Assembly (NCBI GenBank): GCA_029264635.1
Contig: JARIAA010000044.1
Location: 1 to 22,313, forward strand
DNA: 22,313 nt
DNA from: Psychrobacter sp.
Lineage (GTDB): Bacteria > Pseudomonadota > Gammaproteobacteria > Pseudomonadales > Moraxellaceae
Direction: 5' to 3'
Shown piece by piece: positions 1-7,429 of this stretch (its first letter is position 1; every line of letters begins with the position of its first letter). The notes beneath the pieces are model-generated. The model did no database searches, was not told the DNA's origin, and saw nothing but the letters and a program-made list of their open reading frames with translations. A program made the position numbers and the translations under genes.

Positions 1-178
1 AGCCTGATTTGACCATGATGACCACGAACTCGCCAGCATCGACATGGATACTGACGTCTTTGATAATCGCTAGCGATTGCTCACCAACGTGTACGGTTTT
101 ATTAAGCTTGGATGCGGTCAATAACGCTTTGTTTTTAAGATCTGATGCTGATGCTGAAGTCGAGTTTGATAAGGTCAT
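1..178 (-). CDS. ABC transporter ATP-binding protein, YbbA/LolD-like (N-terminal part, runs off the window)
   Basis: Only the first 59 codons are inside the window; the rest lies to the left. The protein starts with a Ser/Ala-rich stretch (MTLSNSTSASAS), then a segment resembling the start of E. coli YbbA: LTASKLNKTVHVGEQSLAII followed by KDVSIHVDAGEF. This is the usual beginning of an ABC nucleotide-binding domain of the MacB/LolD/YbbA group, which energises export or lipoprotein-related permeases. The ATG (178-176) shares its A with the TAA stop of the upstream esterase gene (TAATG), so the two are probably translationally coupled. In E. coli, tesA and ybbA are neighbours but divergent; here they point the same way. 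Oddity: the P-loop begins VIMVKSG where family members have a Gly before the x-S-G (GxxGxGKS), so the first Walker A glycine reads Val (codon GTC). The motif is cut by the window edge. Family call is fairly safe; the exact orthologue is not. Confidence 0.75.
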   Translation of the reverse strand, partial: MTLSNSTSASASDLKNKALLTASKLNKTVHVGEQSLAIIKDVSIHVDAGEFVVIMVKSG

Positions 179-1047
179 TACATAGTCTCAGTTGACGTGT
201 TCTCTAAGGCTGACTGGTTAGATTTTGTCGAATCAGCCGGCTCTATAGAATTGGCCAACCCTGTTGATTTTATTTTTTCAAGCTCAGGTTTTAGCACAGG
301 CAAAATATTATTATTAACAATAATAGTATAGCCCTCCTTGGTCGGATGGATAGCGTCCGCTTGGTTAAGATCAGCAATGCCGCCCACGCCCTCTAAGAAA
401 AAGGGAATCATGGGCACATGCATATCCTTGGCGATACGCGGGTAAATATCTGAGAACGATCTGACATAATCGTTACCCAAATTATCATAAATTTGCATAC
501 CGCCTAAGATGACATCACTGCCATTATCTTGCAGGTGCTTAACCGCGGTGCGAATATTTTTTTCAATAGTTGCCACATCAATACCGCGCATGGCGTCATT
601 AGCGCCAATAGTCAGTATAGTAATATCAGGCTTGGTTTGTGCAACCCAGTCCAAACGATTGACAAGCCCCGTGCTGGTTTCGCCGCTCAGACCTGAATTG
701 ACCACTTCAACATTGGTATAACCCATCTCTTTTAAGGTAGCTTCCAATTGCGCAGGATAATTGTCATTAGGATCGACACCCAAGCCTTCAGTCAGCGAGT
801 CACCAAGTGCTAAGATAGTGATAGGCTGGTTGATGGTTTCTATATGACCTTGTTCAACTGGTGTTTCACGTGAAACAGGTTCAGTAGCTGCTGGAGTTGT
901 ATCGGTGACAGGAGCGTTGGCATCAGCCGTATTATTACTGTCGGTTGCTGGGCTACACGCTATTAGTGCTAAGCTTGTTAGCACGGTTAATCCAATATGT
1001 TTTAACGGTAATTTAAATGAATAATGTGTCATCAAGGGTAGGGACAT
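178..1047 (-). CDS. tesA: TesA-like SGNH/GDSL esterase, predicted lipoprotein
   Basis: This 289-residue protein has the SGNH hydrolase blocks in order. Block I is LALGDSLTEG with nucleophile Ser84, block II is NSGLSGET with Gly119, block III is TIGANDAM with Asn150, and block V is DAIHP with Asp231 and His234. This is the TesA/arylesterase branch, which hydrolyses acyl-CoA, lysophospholipid or aryl esters in the periplasm; the true substrate is unknown. The N-terminus is a signal peptide ending in LALIAC, a lipobox that makes Cys31 the likely lipidated residue. A 40-residue Thr/Ala/Asp-rich linker follows. E. coli TesA is a soluble periplasmic enzyme of roughly 180 mature residues, so the anchor, the linker and a polar C-terminal tail of about 25 residues are extras. 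The ATG at 1047 has GGAG about 6 nt upstream. The stop overlaps the start of the YbbA-like ATPase by one base, matching the tesA/ybbA association. The symbol is given by family and context. Confidence 0.85.
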   Translation of the reverse strand: MSLPLMTHYSFKLPLKHIGLTVLTSLALIACSPATDSNNTADANAPVTDTTPAATEPVSRETPVEQGHIETINQPITILALGDSLTEGLGVDPNDNYPAQLEATLKEMGYTNVEVVNSGLSGETSTGLVNRLDWVAQTKPDITILTIGANDAMRGIDVATIEKNIRTAVKHLQDNGSDVILGGMQIYDNLGNDYVRSFSDIYPRIAKDMHVPMIPFFLEGVGGIADLNQADAIHPTKEGYTIIVNNNILPVLKPELEKIKSTGLANSIEPADSTKSNQSALENTSTETM

Positions 1048-1116
1048 AATAGCTCCGCGGATCTTTGTTTTTATCTCATAATGTTTATATTAACAACTTC
1101 GATGGTCGCTTACTAT

Positions 1117-2172
1117 CTAGGAATGATGATTTAAAAACTCATTGATTGCCTGATAAGTTTGTGTGCAAATATCAGGATTTAAGTTTTCCATATTTAGATA
1201 AGCATGAATCACTTTGTAATAAGTAATATGCTGGGTATCGATACCCGCATCAGTTAGCTTCGCAGCATACGCGGCGCCTTCATCATATAAAGGGTCAATG
1301 GCGGCATTAATGATAAGGGCAGGCGGTTGATGCGCTAACTCCTCTTGACTAGCAAACAAAGCGGACTTTGCGCGCTTATCCTCATCATGCTGAAAGTATT
1401 GCTCACCATACCAGCTGATACGCTGACGGCTAAGCAAATAGCCATCGCCATATTTCTCAATAGAAGGACAATTCATAGTAAAGTCAACGCTTTGGTATAT
1501 AAGCACTTGTGCGCTGATGTCGCTCATGATTCCAGAGTGTTTTACTCTAGGATCGCGTAGCAAGTTGGTCACCAAAGTGCTGCCATGACTGTCTCCTGCG
1601 ACCACAATATGGGTAGGATCAATTTGGCGTCTGGCAAGCAGTTTATTGAGCCCAAGCATAGCGGTACAAGCATCGTTTTGTCCGCATGGATAAGGATTCT
1701 CTGGTGCCAAGCGATATTCTGGCGCAACGACAATATGCCCCGTATAGTTAGCCAAACGACATAAAATCTGATGATAAACAGAGACACTACCCGCTGTACC
1801 GCCGCCCCCATGAAAATAGAGCATGACGGGCAAAGAGGTTGATTTAGTATGCTTTGCTGATTCTATAGGTAAGCTTGGATAGAAAATACGAACAGGCACA
1901 TCATAAGCATCGTCGGTCTTAGTATGAGCAATATCAGCATCGAACTCGATAATATCATCAATGATTAAAGGAATATCTACCGCCTCAGTGACAAAGGTAC
2001 GGGTAAGATTTGCCAAACCGTCTCTGGCGTTAATGGCATTAGGGATACTGCCTGTTTGCACAAATTTAGGTAAAACCTGTTCATTTAATATTTGTAGATA
2101 ATTAGCAACTGCTGGCAGTAGCTCAATTTGGCTGACACTATCGACTTCTTTTTGCGGCATAGAATGGATCAT
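1117..2172 (-). CDS. Alpha/beta hydrolase, hormone-sensitive-lipase (bacterial family IV) type esterase
   Basis: This is a serine esterase of the alpha/beta-hydrolase-3 fold. Numbered from an upstream in-frame ATG at 2196, it shows the oxyanion-hole motif HGGG at 129-132 (YFHGGGG), the family stretch APEYRLAPENPYP at 158-170, the nucleophile elbow GDSHG with Ser203, the acid Asp301 in AIDPLYDEG and the base His331 in KVIHAYLN. The elbow has His where GDSAG is most common. No signal peptide is visible, so it is probably cytoplasmic; the natural substrate cannot be told. I place the start at the ATG at 2172 because AAGGA lies 6 nt before it. The ATG at 2178 has that same AAGGA directly against it, and the ATG at 2196 has no clear ribosome site. 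The gene lies 36 nt after the MFS transporter and may be co-transcribed with it. A 69-nt gap separates it from the tesA-like gene. Confidence 0.88.
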   Translation of the reverse strand: MIHSMPQKEVDSVSQIELLPAVANYLQILNEQVLPKFVQTGSIPNAINARDGLANLTRTFVTEAVDIPLIIDDIIEFDADIAHTKTDDAYDVPVRIFYPSLPIESAKHTKSTSLPVMLYFHGGGGTAGSVSVYHQILCRLANYTGHIVVAPEYRLAPENPYPCGQNDACTAMLGLNKLLARRQIDPTHIVVAGDSHGSTLVTNLLRDPRVKHSGIMSDISAQVLIYQSVDFTMNCPSIEKYGDGYLLSRQRISWYGEQYFQHDEDKRAKSALFASQEELAHQPPALIINAAIDPLYDEGAAYAAKLTDAGIDTQHITYYKVIHAYLNMENLNPDICTQTYQAINEFLNHHS

Positions 2173-2208
2173 TTTCATTCCTTTGTAAATTATCAAACCT
2201 GCTTTAAG

Positions 2209-3510
2209 CTAAGATGGTCGACCATCAACCATTACGGGACGACTGACCATCCAAGCAATCACAACGTTGCCAATCATCAAAATGAGCATGATCAGCAAAG
2301 GTAAATCCCAGCTACCCGTCGCTTCATGTAGCCAGCCTGTCCCTAGAGGACCAAAAAAAGCCACCAGATAACCGACAGCTTGTGCCATACCAGACAGCTC
2401 GCTGGACTGATTGGTAGTATAAGTTCGCATCGAAAAAAGCATCATGCTCAAGGTGAAAATCGCTGAGCAACCGATACCCATAAGCCCTGACCATAACCAT
2501 GCCAAATCAGTAGAGAAATAACTGACCCCTAAAATACCTACTACGTTTAAGATCGCAGCAAATACGGCCAAAGCTTGAATAGGACGTCCACGGTTGACAA
2601 GCCACGTTAAGCTCAAAATAGCGATTGGCGCCATAAATTGAAATACTGAACCCATTTGTCCGGCCTTTATGGCTGATAACCCTTGACTGACCCAAATGGA
2701 TGGCAAAAAACTAGCGACTGTATAAAAGAGTAATGATTGTAAACCCATAAAGATAGCAATCTGCCACGCAAAAGGCGTACGCCACATGGAGATATCTGAG
2801 GATCCTATGGTTGGCACGACCACTGCTTGATGGCTAGATGATCCCAGACTCAGGCGTAAAAATACCCAGATAATTATGGCGAATATACCCAGAATCGACC
2901 AACCACCAAGTGCCCATTGCCAACCTACATAGGTAGATAACGGTAATACGACCCCCGCTACGATACCTGCCGTCACCGTCATTGTGAGACTAAATAAGCC
3001 TGTAATAATAGGAATATGAGTGGGCGTACGTTGTTTGATAACGGGCGCTGCCAGCGTATTGGCAAAGCCGATTGCTAGCGTCAGCAGTAGTGTACCACTC
3101 AAAAACCCAAGCCAAGTTGGAATAAGCGTACGAACAATCATACCTGTCGTTAACAACGCAATCATTGCAATCAGCGTATTTTCCAACCCAAAACGCTTAC
3201 CAATCGCAGGCGAGATAAGCGCGCCGATTGCAAAAGTCAGCATAGGTACTGCGCCCAGCCAACCGATTTGGGTCTCAGAGATATTAAGTGCTTCTTGTAC
3301 CACAGGTGCAATGGAGCCTAAGGCCACAATGGGCGCACGCATATTGGTGGCCAGCAAAATCATGGCACATAGTACGAGCCAAAAAGTAAAGCGCGACGAC
3401 GGCAGCTTAGACGATTGTAGGGTAAGGGTGTCTGGACGAGGCTGAGATGGCGAATCAAGAGAGCTGGACATAGCGGCACGACTATTAGGATAAGAAAAAG
3501 GACACGTCAT
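2209..3510 (-). CDS. MFS transporter, CynX/NimT (cyanate/2-nitroimidazole) family
   Basis: This is a polytopic protein with about 12 hydrophobic segments, starting near FWLVLCAMILLATNMRAP. The first loop carries NMRAPIVALGSIAPVV, characteristic of the CynX/NimT branch of the major facilitator superfamily. The domain continues with the paired segments TQIGWLGAVPMLTFAIGAL and KRFGLENTLIAM. Members are inner-membrane proton-coupled carriers or exporters; named ones handle cyanate or 2-nitroimidazole, but most are uncharacterised, so the substrate is open. The start is uncertain: TTG at 3540, ATG at 3510 and ATG at 3471 are in frame and none has a strong ribosome site. All leave the membrane core intact, because it begins after a polar Ser/Pro/Thr-rich N-terminus. 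I use the first ATG. The gene is 36 nt upstream of the HSL-type esterase. Confidence 0.88.
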   Translation of the reverse strand: MTCPFSYPNSRAAMSSSLDSPSQPRPDTLTLQSSKLPSSRFTFWLVLCAMILLATNMRAPIVALGSIAPVVQEALNISETQIGWLGAVPMLTFAIGALISPAIGKRFGLENTLIAMIALLTTGMIVRTLIPTWLGFLSGTLLLTLAIGFANTLAAPVIKQRTPTHIPIITGLFSLTMTVTAGIVAGVVLPLSTYVGWQWALGGWSILGIFAIIIWVFLRLSLGSSSHQAVVVPTIGSSDISMWRTPFAWQIAIFMGLQSLLFYTVASFLPSIWVSQGLSAIKAGQMGSVFQFMAPIAILSLTWLVNRGRPIQALAVFAAILNVVGILGVSYFSTDLAWLWSGLMGIGCSAIFTLSMMLFSMRTYTTNQSSELSGMAQAVGYLVAFFGPLGTGWLHEATGSWDLPLLIMLILMIGNVVIAWMVSRPVMVDGRPS

Positions 3511-3808
3511 TAAAAAGCGTCGAAGCTGCGCCGCTTGCAAAATAACACCAAAGAGATCTCACTGGGGCAGTGACAGACATTACAAATCAGTATTAAGGAA
3601 ATACTTGAAGAGTGCAAGTGATATGAGCTTATCATCCTAGCAAATAGGACAAACATAAAATATAGACTACTACCTTAAAAAAGCTGCATGGCACAATTAA
3701 GTTGACGTCAATTACTTTTAAAGATATTAAAAGGACATGACGCCATTATAGAAATAGACGACCACTAAAGACACCAGCGTATAGTAACAAACGAGGCATT
3801 GATCCAAT
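3511..3808. other. Intergenic region between nqrM and the MFS gene
   Basis: About 300 bp without a credible gene. It should hold the 3' end of the nqr assembly-gene transcript and the promoter of the MFS-esterase genes. The one structured element I see is a perfect 10-bp palindrome, TTGACGTCAA, at 3702-3711; it could be a dimeric repressor site but nothing proves it. No rho-independent terminator is evident after nqrM. Confidence 0.5.
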
Positions 3809-4054
3809 TTACACAGATTTACCCAGTTGGGCCGCTTTGAGCGCATTTATTTGCTGCTCAGCGACAATCGAATCGCACTTATTAGGATCATCACCACAGA
3901 ACGAGCATCGCTCATCACCCATCAGCTTGGCAACACCACCGCATGAGCCTTTAAGTGGCTGCTTTTTGAACATATAACCGATACCCATAAACAAAAAGAA
4001 TAGTATAAATACGCCAAAGGTAATGGCTAGCATGGGAAGCAATTGACTAATCAT
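3809..4054 (-). CDS. nqrM: Na+-NQR maturation protein NqrM (DUF539)
   Basis: This 81-residue protein has one N-terminal membrane helix (about residues 8-28) followed by a short cysteine-rich domain. The cysteines lie at 38, 50, 53 and 60 in GSCGG, RCSFCGDD and NKCD, which is the signature of the NqrM/DUF539 family. NqrM is required to assemble a functional sodium-pumping NADH:quinone reductase and is thought to deliver the iron bound by cysteines of NqrD and NqrE. It lies at the inner membrane. It follows apbE (gap 123 nt), giving the order nqrABCDEF-apbE-nqrM known from other proteobacteria. GAGG lies 9 nt before the ATG. Length and cysteine pattern match the family. Confidence 0.95.
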   Translation of the reverse strand: MISQLLPMLAITFGVFILFFLFMGIGYMFKKQPLKGSCGGVAKLMGDERCSFCGDDPNKCDSIVAEQQINALKAAQLGKSV

Positions 4055-4177
4055 AGAGGAGACCTCAAGGTTAGAGAGTAGGGCAGTTATGTTTTTCGAT
4101 AACTCTATAATAGTATAGCAAATTTTTGCACGGCCCGTCTGTTGTCAGAGCATATCTTAGAGTAGTGTTATTAAAGC

Positions 4178-5335
4178 TTAAGACTTTTTGTCGGCGCGTA
4201 AGAGTTGCATCGCAGGCGTTTGTACCACTTGCCAATCTTCGGCGCTGTCAATAGAGTCGTCTGGTTTGACGTCATCAGCTAATACGACAAACAGTGCTGC
4301 TATATTTTTTTCTTTAGCGACATCCAATGCCTTTTTGTAAGGCATAGCGGTGAGGGCCGTCGCCCAAGCGTCTGCAAGCGCTACTGAATCGGCGGCAACG
4401 GTTACAGATGGCGCGCCGCCAGCGATAGGCTTGCCAGTGGTTGGATCAATCGTATGGCTATAGTGCATGCCATCAAACATAACTGAATTGCGGTAGTTGC
4501 CCGAAGTGGCCAGATGCATCTGATTACTGGATCTTATGGGCTGACGAATGGCTGTAATCGTCTGGCGCTCGCTAACGGTGCTGCCTTCAATAGGAGCGTC
4601 AATGGCGATTTGCCACGGCTGCTGCTGATTATTAACGCCAGAGCTAGCAATCTCGCCTCCAATCTCAACCATATAATTGCGAATGTGGTAGTTGTTTTTG
4701 AGCACATCTGCGATGACATCGACCCCATAACCTTTGGCAACGGCCGAAAAATCAAGACCGATACCCTCTTTAGTTTTATAAATGCTTTGGTCTTGCTGTA
4801 CCACGCCATCAAAGTCTACCAGCGCCTTAGCCTCAGCAATCTCTTCTGCACTTGGTGGGCTTTGCAAGCGCTCAACAGTCATTTTACTGCCAAAGCCCCA
4901 CGCCTCAACAAGCGGCATAACGGTTGGATCAAATGCGCCGCCAGATTGAGTATAAACTTGTCTTGAGACCTCAAGCACGTGACTGAAATCATTGTCAATG
5001 GGAATAGGAATGTTTTTGCCCAACTGATTGAATGTTGAGATGGTAGAATCTACTTGATAAGTCGACATGCTATCGTTAATTTGTTGCAGGCGTGCATCAA
5101 TGGCAGCTTGGATATCTGCTTCATTGACATTATCTGGTAGCTGATAGCTAATGTGGTAACTGGTGCCCATCGTTTCACCGATTAAATAATTATAATCTGG
5201 TTGCTGTTGGCAGGCGCTCAAACCAGCTAAGCTAAATGATGCGGTAGCAAATAATATAAATCTAGGTACTTTATTTTGCTTATCCTTAACCGTGATGGCA
5301 GGTAAACAGGATTTAATTTTATATTTATTTAACAT
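4178..5335 (-). CDS. apbE: FAD:protein FMN transferase ApbE (lipoprotein)
   Basis: ApbE moves FMN from FAD onto a Thr of target proteins outside the cytoplasmic membrane; in this setting the targets are NqrB and NqrC encoded next door. Family landmarks in order are ETMGTSYHISY near the N-terminus, FDPTVMPLVEAWGFG, GLDFSAVAKGYGVD, YMVEIGGEIASSG, HTIDPTTGKPI, and the metal-site region ADSVALADAWATAL. A hydrophobic stretch ends in the lipobox LSAC, so it is a predicted periplasm-facing lipoprotein. An in-frame TTG at 5350 is possible, but I use the ATG at 5335; it still leaves an unusually long polar segment of about 25 residues before the hydrophobic core, and no strong ribosome site is seen. 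The gene sits about 140 nt after nqrF, beyond a terminator hairpin. Expression may therefore depend on read-through or its own promoter. Confidence 0.95.
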   Translation of the reverse strand: MLNKYKIKSCLPAITVKDKQNKVPRFILFATASFSLAGLSACQQQPDYNYLIGETMGTSYHISYQLPDNVNEADIQAAIDARLQQINDSMSTYQVDSTISTFNQLGKNIPIPIDNDFSHVLEVSRQVYTQSGGAFDPTVMPLVEAWGFGSKMTVERLQSPPSAEEIAEAKALVDFDGVVQQDQSIYKTKEGIGLDFSAVAKGYGVDVIADVLKNNYHIRNYMVEIGGEIASSGVNNQQQPWQIAIDAPIEGSTVSERQTITAIRQPIRSSNQMHLATSGNYRNSVMFDGMHYSHTIDPTTGKPIAGGAPSVTVAADSVALADAWATALTAMPYKKALDVAKEKNIAALFVVLADDVKPDDSIDSAEDWQVVQTPAMQLLRADKKS

Positions 5336-5365
5336 ATTCGATTTATCCAATAGCGAAAATGGATT

Positions 5366-5396
5366 AAAAAAAGAGCGCCACTGTTGACGCTCTTTT
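5366..5396 (-). terminator. Rho-independent terminator after nqrF
   Basis: Perfect 9-bp arms at 5369-5377 and 5388-5396 (AAAAGAGCG / CGCTCTTTT) enclose a 10-nt loop. Read on the minus strand, the hairpin is followed by a run of T that continues past the arm. It lies 80 bp after the nqrF stop and just before the apbE start, so it probably ends or attenuates the nqrA-F transcript. Confidence 0.8.
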
Positions 5397-5475
5397 ATAT
5401 ATCTTTACGGCCGTCAAAATAAGTATCAGTCAAAATCAAAACGAGCTACTCAATTGACTATGTTACTGACTCGTT

Positions 5476-6711
5476 CTAACCACCAAAGTCATCAAGCATG
5501 ATGTTTTCATCTTCAACGCCAAGACTGTGCAGCATATCAATTACCGCTGCGTTCATCATCGGTGGCCCACACATATAGTATTCACAATCTTCTGGATTTG
5601 GATGATCTTTTAGATATTCTTCTAATAAGACATTATGGATAAAGCCAGTATAGCCATCCCAATTGTCTTCAGGTAATGGATCAGATAAGGCGACATGCCA
5701 CTCAAAGTTGTCGAACTCTTCTTCTAATTGATCATAATCCTCAACGTAGAACATCTCACGAATAGAGCGTGCGCCATACCAAAAACTGATTTTACGATCA
5801 GAGTTTAAACGTTTAAGCTGATCAAAGATATGCGAGCGCATTGGCGCCATACCAGCACCGCCACCAACGAAAATCATCTCAGCTTCGGTATCTTTGGCAA
5901 AAAATTCACCGTAAGGACCTGATACGGTGACCTTGTCGCCAGGCTTTAAGCTAAACGTCCAAGAGGACATTTTACCTGGTGGAATACCCTCAGGACCACG
6001 GGGCGGTGGACTGGCAATACGGATATTAAACTTAATTAAGCCTTTTTCGTCTGGGTAGTTGGCCATCGAATATGCACGGATGACAGGCTCATCAACTTTT
6101 GAGACATATTTGAAAATACCAAATTTTTCCCAGTCTTCGCGGTACTCTTCAGCAATATCAAAATCTTTGTAATGCACTTCATGCGGTGGCGCCTCTAACT
6201 GCACGTAACCACCTGCGCGGAAGTTTACTTCTTCACCTTCTGGAATTTTAAGAACCAATTCTTTGATAAAGGTCGCCACGTTATCATTAGAGATAACCTC
6301 ACATTCCCATTTTTGTACATCAAAGAATTCAGGGTCAATCTCAATTTTCATATCTTGCTTAACTGCAACCTGACAAGCAAGACGCATGTGGTTACGGATT
6401 TCACCTTGGGTGAAATAACCTGTTTCAGTCGGCAGGATAGAACCGCCCCCTTCAATAACGCGGCAACGACACTGCGCACACGTACCACCGCCACCGCAGG
6501 CAGAAGATAAGAAAATACCTTCGCTTGCCAATGTTTGTAGCAGCTTACCGCCTGCGGGTGTCACGACGTCATTATCGGGATTATCATTGATATGGATAGT
6601 AACATCGCCTGAACTGACCAATCTTGAGCGCGCTGCCAAAATAACAGCAACAAGGCCCATAATAATCACGGTAAACATAGCAACGCCACCAATCGCCGTA
6701 GCGTAATCCAT
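5476..6711 (-). CDS. nqrF: Na+-translocating NADH:quinone reductase subunit F
   Basis: NqrF is the NADH-oxidising entry subunit of Na+-NQR. The protein (411 aa from the chosen start) has an N-terminal membrane anchor (TAIGGVAMFTVIIMGLVAVI) and a plant-type 2Fe-2S domain with Cys72, Cys78, Cys81 and Cys113. It then has a ferredoxin-reductase-like domain with the flavin motif RAYSMANYP and the nucleotide-binding GGGAGMAPMRSH. The C-terminus is YMCGPPMMN through LDDFGG, typical of the family. Usual length is about 407. An in-frame ATG at 6750 would add 13 residues, but the ATG at 6709-6711 begins the conserved MDYATAIGG and has AAGGA 8 nt upstream, so I start there. Unlike the rest of the operon it is separated from the previous cistron (nqrE) by 109 nt, which contain a stem-loop. 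Confidence 0.97.
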   Translation of the reverse strand: MDYATAIGGVAMFTVIIMGLVAVILAARSRLVSSGDVTIHINDNPDNDVVTPAGGKLLQTLASEGIFLSSACGGGGTCAQCRCRVIEGGGSILPTETGYFTQGEIRNHMRLACQVAVKQDMKIEIDPEFFDVQKWECEVISNDNVATFIKELVLKIPEGEEVNFRAGGYVQLEAPPHEVHYKDFDIAEEYREDWEKFGIFKYVSKVDEPVIRAYSMANYPDEKGLIKFNIRIASPPPRGPEGIPPGKMSSWTFSLKPGDKVTVSGPYGEFFAKDTEAEMIFVGGGAGMAPMRSHIFDQLKRLNSDRKISFWYGARSIREMFYVEDYDQLEEEFDNFEWHVALSDPLPEDNWDGYTGFIHNVLLEEYLKDHPNPEDCEYYMCGPPMMNAAVIDMLHSLGVEDENIMLDDFGG

Positions 6712-6733
6712 GGTAGGTATCCTTAATCTATGG

Positions 6734-6775
6734 GGTAGGGGAGCAAACATACATCTTATTTTTGCAAACCCTACC
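6734..6775 (-). promoter_or_regulatory. Stem-loop between nqrE and nqrF
   Basis: Outer arms GGTAGGG (6734-6740) and CCCTACC (6769-6775) pair over 7 bp. Inner arms GCAAA (6743-6747) and TTTGC (6761-6765) pair over 5 bp, with a 2x3 internal loop and a 13-nt apical loop. There is no T-run next to it, so it does not look like a terminator. It lies in the only long gap of the nqr cistrons, ending about 10 nt before the nqrF ribosome site, and could affect nqrF translation or transcript processing. The structure is seen; the role is inference. Confidence 0.55.
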
Positions 6776-6820
6776 GAATAAATGAATTAAATAGCTCAAA
6801 CAGCTAATCTGATTTATCGT

Positions 6821-7429
6821 TTAAATGGACATACCGCCGAACGACATAAAGCCAAGTGACATAAGGCCGACAGTGATAAAAGTTATACCAAGACCTTGTA
6901 GAGGTGCTGGAATATCTGAATATTTGAGCTTTTCACGAATACCTGCCAGTGTAGTAATAGCAAGTGCCCAACCAAAACCTGCGCCCACACCGTAAACCAT
7001 GGACTCACTAAAGTTGTAATCACGCTCAACCATAAAGAGGACACCGCCCAAAATAGCGCAGTTAACTGTAATGAGTGGTAAAAACACGCCAAGGGCGTTG
7101 TAAAGTGCAGGAACGAACTTATCCAAGAACATCTCTAGTATCTGTACGGTCGCCGCAATAAGACCGATATAACTTAACAGTCCTAAGAAGCTCAGATCGA
7201 TATTAGGAAAGCCTGCCCAAGACAGCGCGCCGCTCTTTAGAATGAACTGAAAGAGCAAGTTGTTTAAAGGTACAGTGATAGCCATCACGACAATAACGGC
7301 AACCCCAAGTCCAATCGCAGTTGAGACCTTTTTTGATACTGCCAAAAAGGTACACATCCCTAAGAAGTAGGCTAGCGCCATGTTCTCAATAAAGACTGAG
7401 GTGATAAATAGACTAATATAATGTCCCAT
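6821..7429 (-). CDS. nqrE: Na+-translocating NADH:quinone reductase subunit E
   Basis: A 202-residue integral membrane protein with six hydrophobic helices, homologous to NqrD and to RnfA. It begins with the typical ISLFITSVFIENMALAYFLG. Cys26 (FLGMCTFL) and Cys124 (TVNCAILGG) are the conserved cysteines which, with those of NqrD, hold the iron centre in the membrane core of Na+-NQR. This centre relays electrons from NqrF toward NqrC. The ATG shares its first base with the nqrD stop (TAATG), and GGAGG lies within the end of nqrD, so translation is coupled. Length is as expected (about 198 in Vibrio). Confidence 0.97.
   Translation of the reverse strand: MGHYISLFITSVFIENMALAYFLGMCTFLAVSKKVSTAIGLGVAVIVVMAITVPLNNLLFQFILKSGALSWAGFPNIDLSFLGLLSYIGLIAATVQILEMFLDKFVPALYNALGVFLPLITVNCAILGGVLFMVERDYNFSESMVYGVGAGFGWALAITTLAGIREKLKYSDIPAPLQGLGITFITVGLMSLGFMSFGGMSI

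Noticed and set aside
3020..3445. 141-codon plus-strand ORF antisense to the MFS gene
   Set aside because: It lies wholly inside a well-supported transporter gene in the opposite direction, and its translation has no recognisable domain. It is a shadow frame.
4514..4966. 150-codon plus-strand ORF antisense to apbE
   Set aside because: The apbE motifs are continuous across it; the antisense product has no family features.
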